Positions 63,565 to 64,000 of a stretch of 64,000 bases of DNA are shown here, piece by piece. How positions within the stretch are numbered: the stretch's first letter is position 1; every line of letters begins with the position of its first letter. A program made the position numbers and the translations under genes. The DNA comes from Pardosa pseudoannulata (Eukaryota > Arthropoda > Arachnida > Araneae > Lycosidae). The stretch spans positions 90,302,305 through 90,366,304 of the forward strand of contig CM063507.1 of the NCBI GenBank assembly GCA_032207245.1, read 5' to 3'. Under the pieces are notes generated by a model that was not told the origin of the DNA, ran no database searches, and worked only from the letters and a program-made list of their open reading frames with translations.

Positions 63565-64000
63565 ATCATAACCCCTGTCTCCGTGAGGGAAGGCGGCGCG
63601 GTAGTCAAACTCCCGCCTTGATGGCCCAGCAGCTGGCTCATCGTCGGAGTCACTTGATGGCGCTTGAGAGGGGCCGGCGACAGCAGGTGGTCGAGAGGGG
63701 CCGGCGACAGCAGTCGGTCGAGAGGGACCGGGCACAACAGTCGGTCGAGAGGGACCGGGCACAACAGTCGGTCGAGAGGGACCGGGCACAACAGTCGGTC
63801 GAGAGGGACCGGGCACAGCAGTCGGTCGAGAGGGACCGGGCACAGCAGTCGGTCGAGAGGGACCGGCACAGCAGTCGGTCGAGAGGGACCGGGCACAGCA
63901 GTCGGTCGAGAGGGACCGGCGACAGCAGTCGGTCGAGAGGGACCGGGCACAGCAGTCGGTCGAGAGGGACCGGGCACAGCAGTCGGTCGAGAGGGGCCGG
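63565..64000 (-). CDS. Putative exon: PGPSRPTAV repeat protein (partial)
   Basis: On the minus strand a proline/serine/arginine-rich segment made of nonapeptides PGPSRPTAV, with TVV and AGPSRP variants. After the repeats come AGPSQAPSSDSDDEPAAG and PSRREFDYRAAFPHGDRGYD. The open frame would run on into VSNISK, but GAT|GTGAGTAA at 63564 matches a splice-donor consensus, so the exon probably ends at 63565 in phase 0. The 5' end lies outside the window. One repeat unit (63851-63876) is 26 bases instead of 27 and shifts the frame to PVPLDRLLC, so either the gene is broken or a base is missing in the assembly. The low-complexity acidic/proline character suggests an unstructured protein; no function can be assigned. 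Confidence 0.4.
63689..64000 (-). repeat. 27-bp tandem repeat encoding PGPSRPTAV
   Basis: About 11-12 units of 27 bp, plus-strand core GGTCGAGAGGGACCGGGCA, continuing past the window end. Variants are GGGGCCGGCGAC at the left edge and CACAACAG versus CACAGCAG internally, with one 26-bp unit at 63851-63876. The unit length is a multiple of three, unlike the 25-bp minisatellite at 28940-31010, which fits a coding repeat. Confidence 0.9.

Overview
The window looks like a repeat-rich, AT-rich eukaryotic chromosome region, probably from an arthropod. Non-LTR retrotransposons of this type (APE endonuclease, RT and RNase H, with ORF2 starting MALVSWNCHGFK) make a chelicerate such as a spider plausible, but that is inference. 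I see no bacterial-type gene organisation and no convincing complete single-copy host gene.

Layout. (1) 1-18488: tandem satellite with a ~312-bp monomer, about 59 copies, each with a length-variable internal A-run. (2) 18489-18588: a 100-N assembly gap. (3) 18589-35703: a retrotransposon island. It holds five non-LTR copies or fragments, all on the minus strand. A (18589-22164) is cut by the gap, with both visible ORFs open. B (22165-23713) is an ORF1 remnant plus 5' UTR. C (24564-25114) is a 3' fragment. D (25115-28580) is a deletion derivative whose ORF2 joins endonuclease to RNase H without the RT. E (31011-35703) has a nearly intact ORF2 with three lesions. A spacer and a ~2-kb GC-rich 25-bp minisatellite (28940-31010) lie between D and E. 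(4) 35704-59154: the same 312-bp satellite in the opposite orientation, about 75 copies. (5) 59155-64000: non-satellite flank with mostly AT-rich non-coding DNA, a tRNA-like relic, an AT microsatellite, and at the right edge a minus-strand open segment encoding a 9-residue repeat (PGPSRPTAV) followed by a good splice-donor sequence.

How the parts work together. The LINE ORFs are the only recognisable protein functions. ORF1 is a zinc-knuckle nucleic-acid-binding protein and ORF2 the nicking, reverse-transcribing and RNA-removing enzyme. Elements A, B and D share a conserved, foldable 5' terminus although their proteins have diverged. C, D and E share a 3' end closing in about three CCAA units, whose complement is a GGTT repeat able to form a G-quadruplex. 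A retroelement island between large satellite arrays resembles the organisation reported for Drosophila centromeres, so a centromeric or pericentromeric position is a reasonable hypothesis, not a demonstrated fact.

Limits. The gap has unknown true size, long near-identical arrays are easily mis-assembled, and all identities, copy numbers and structures here were judged by eye.
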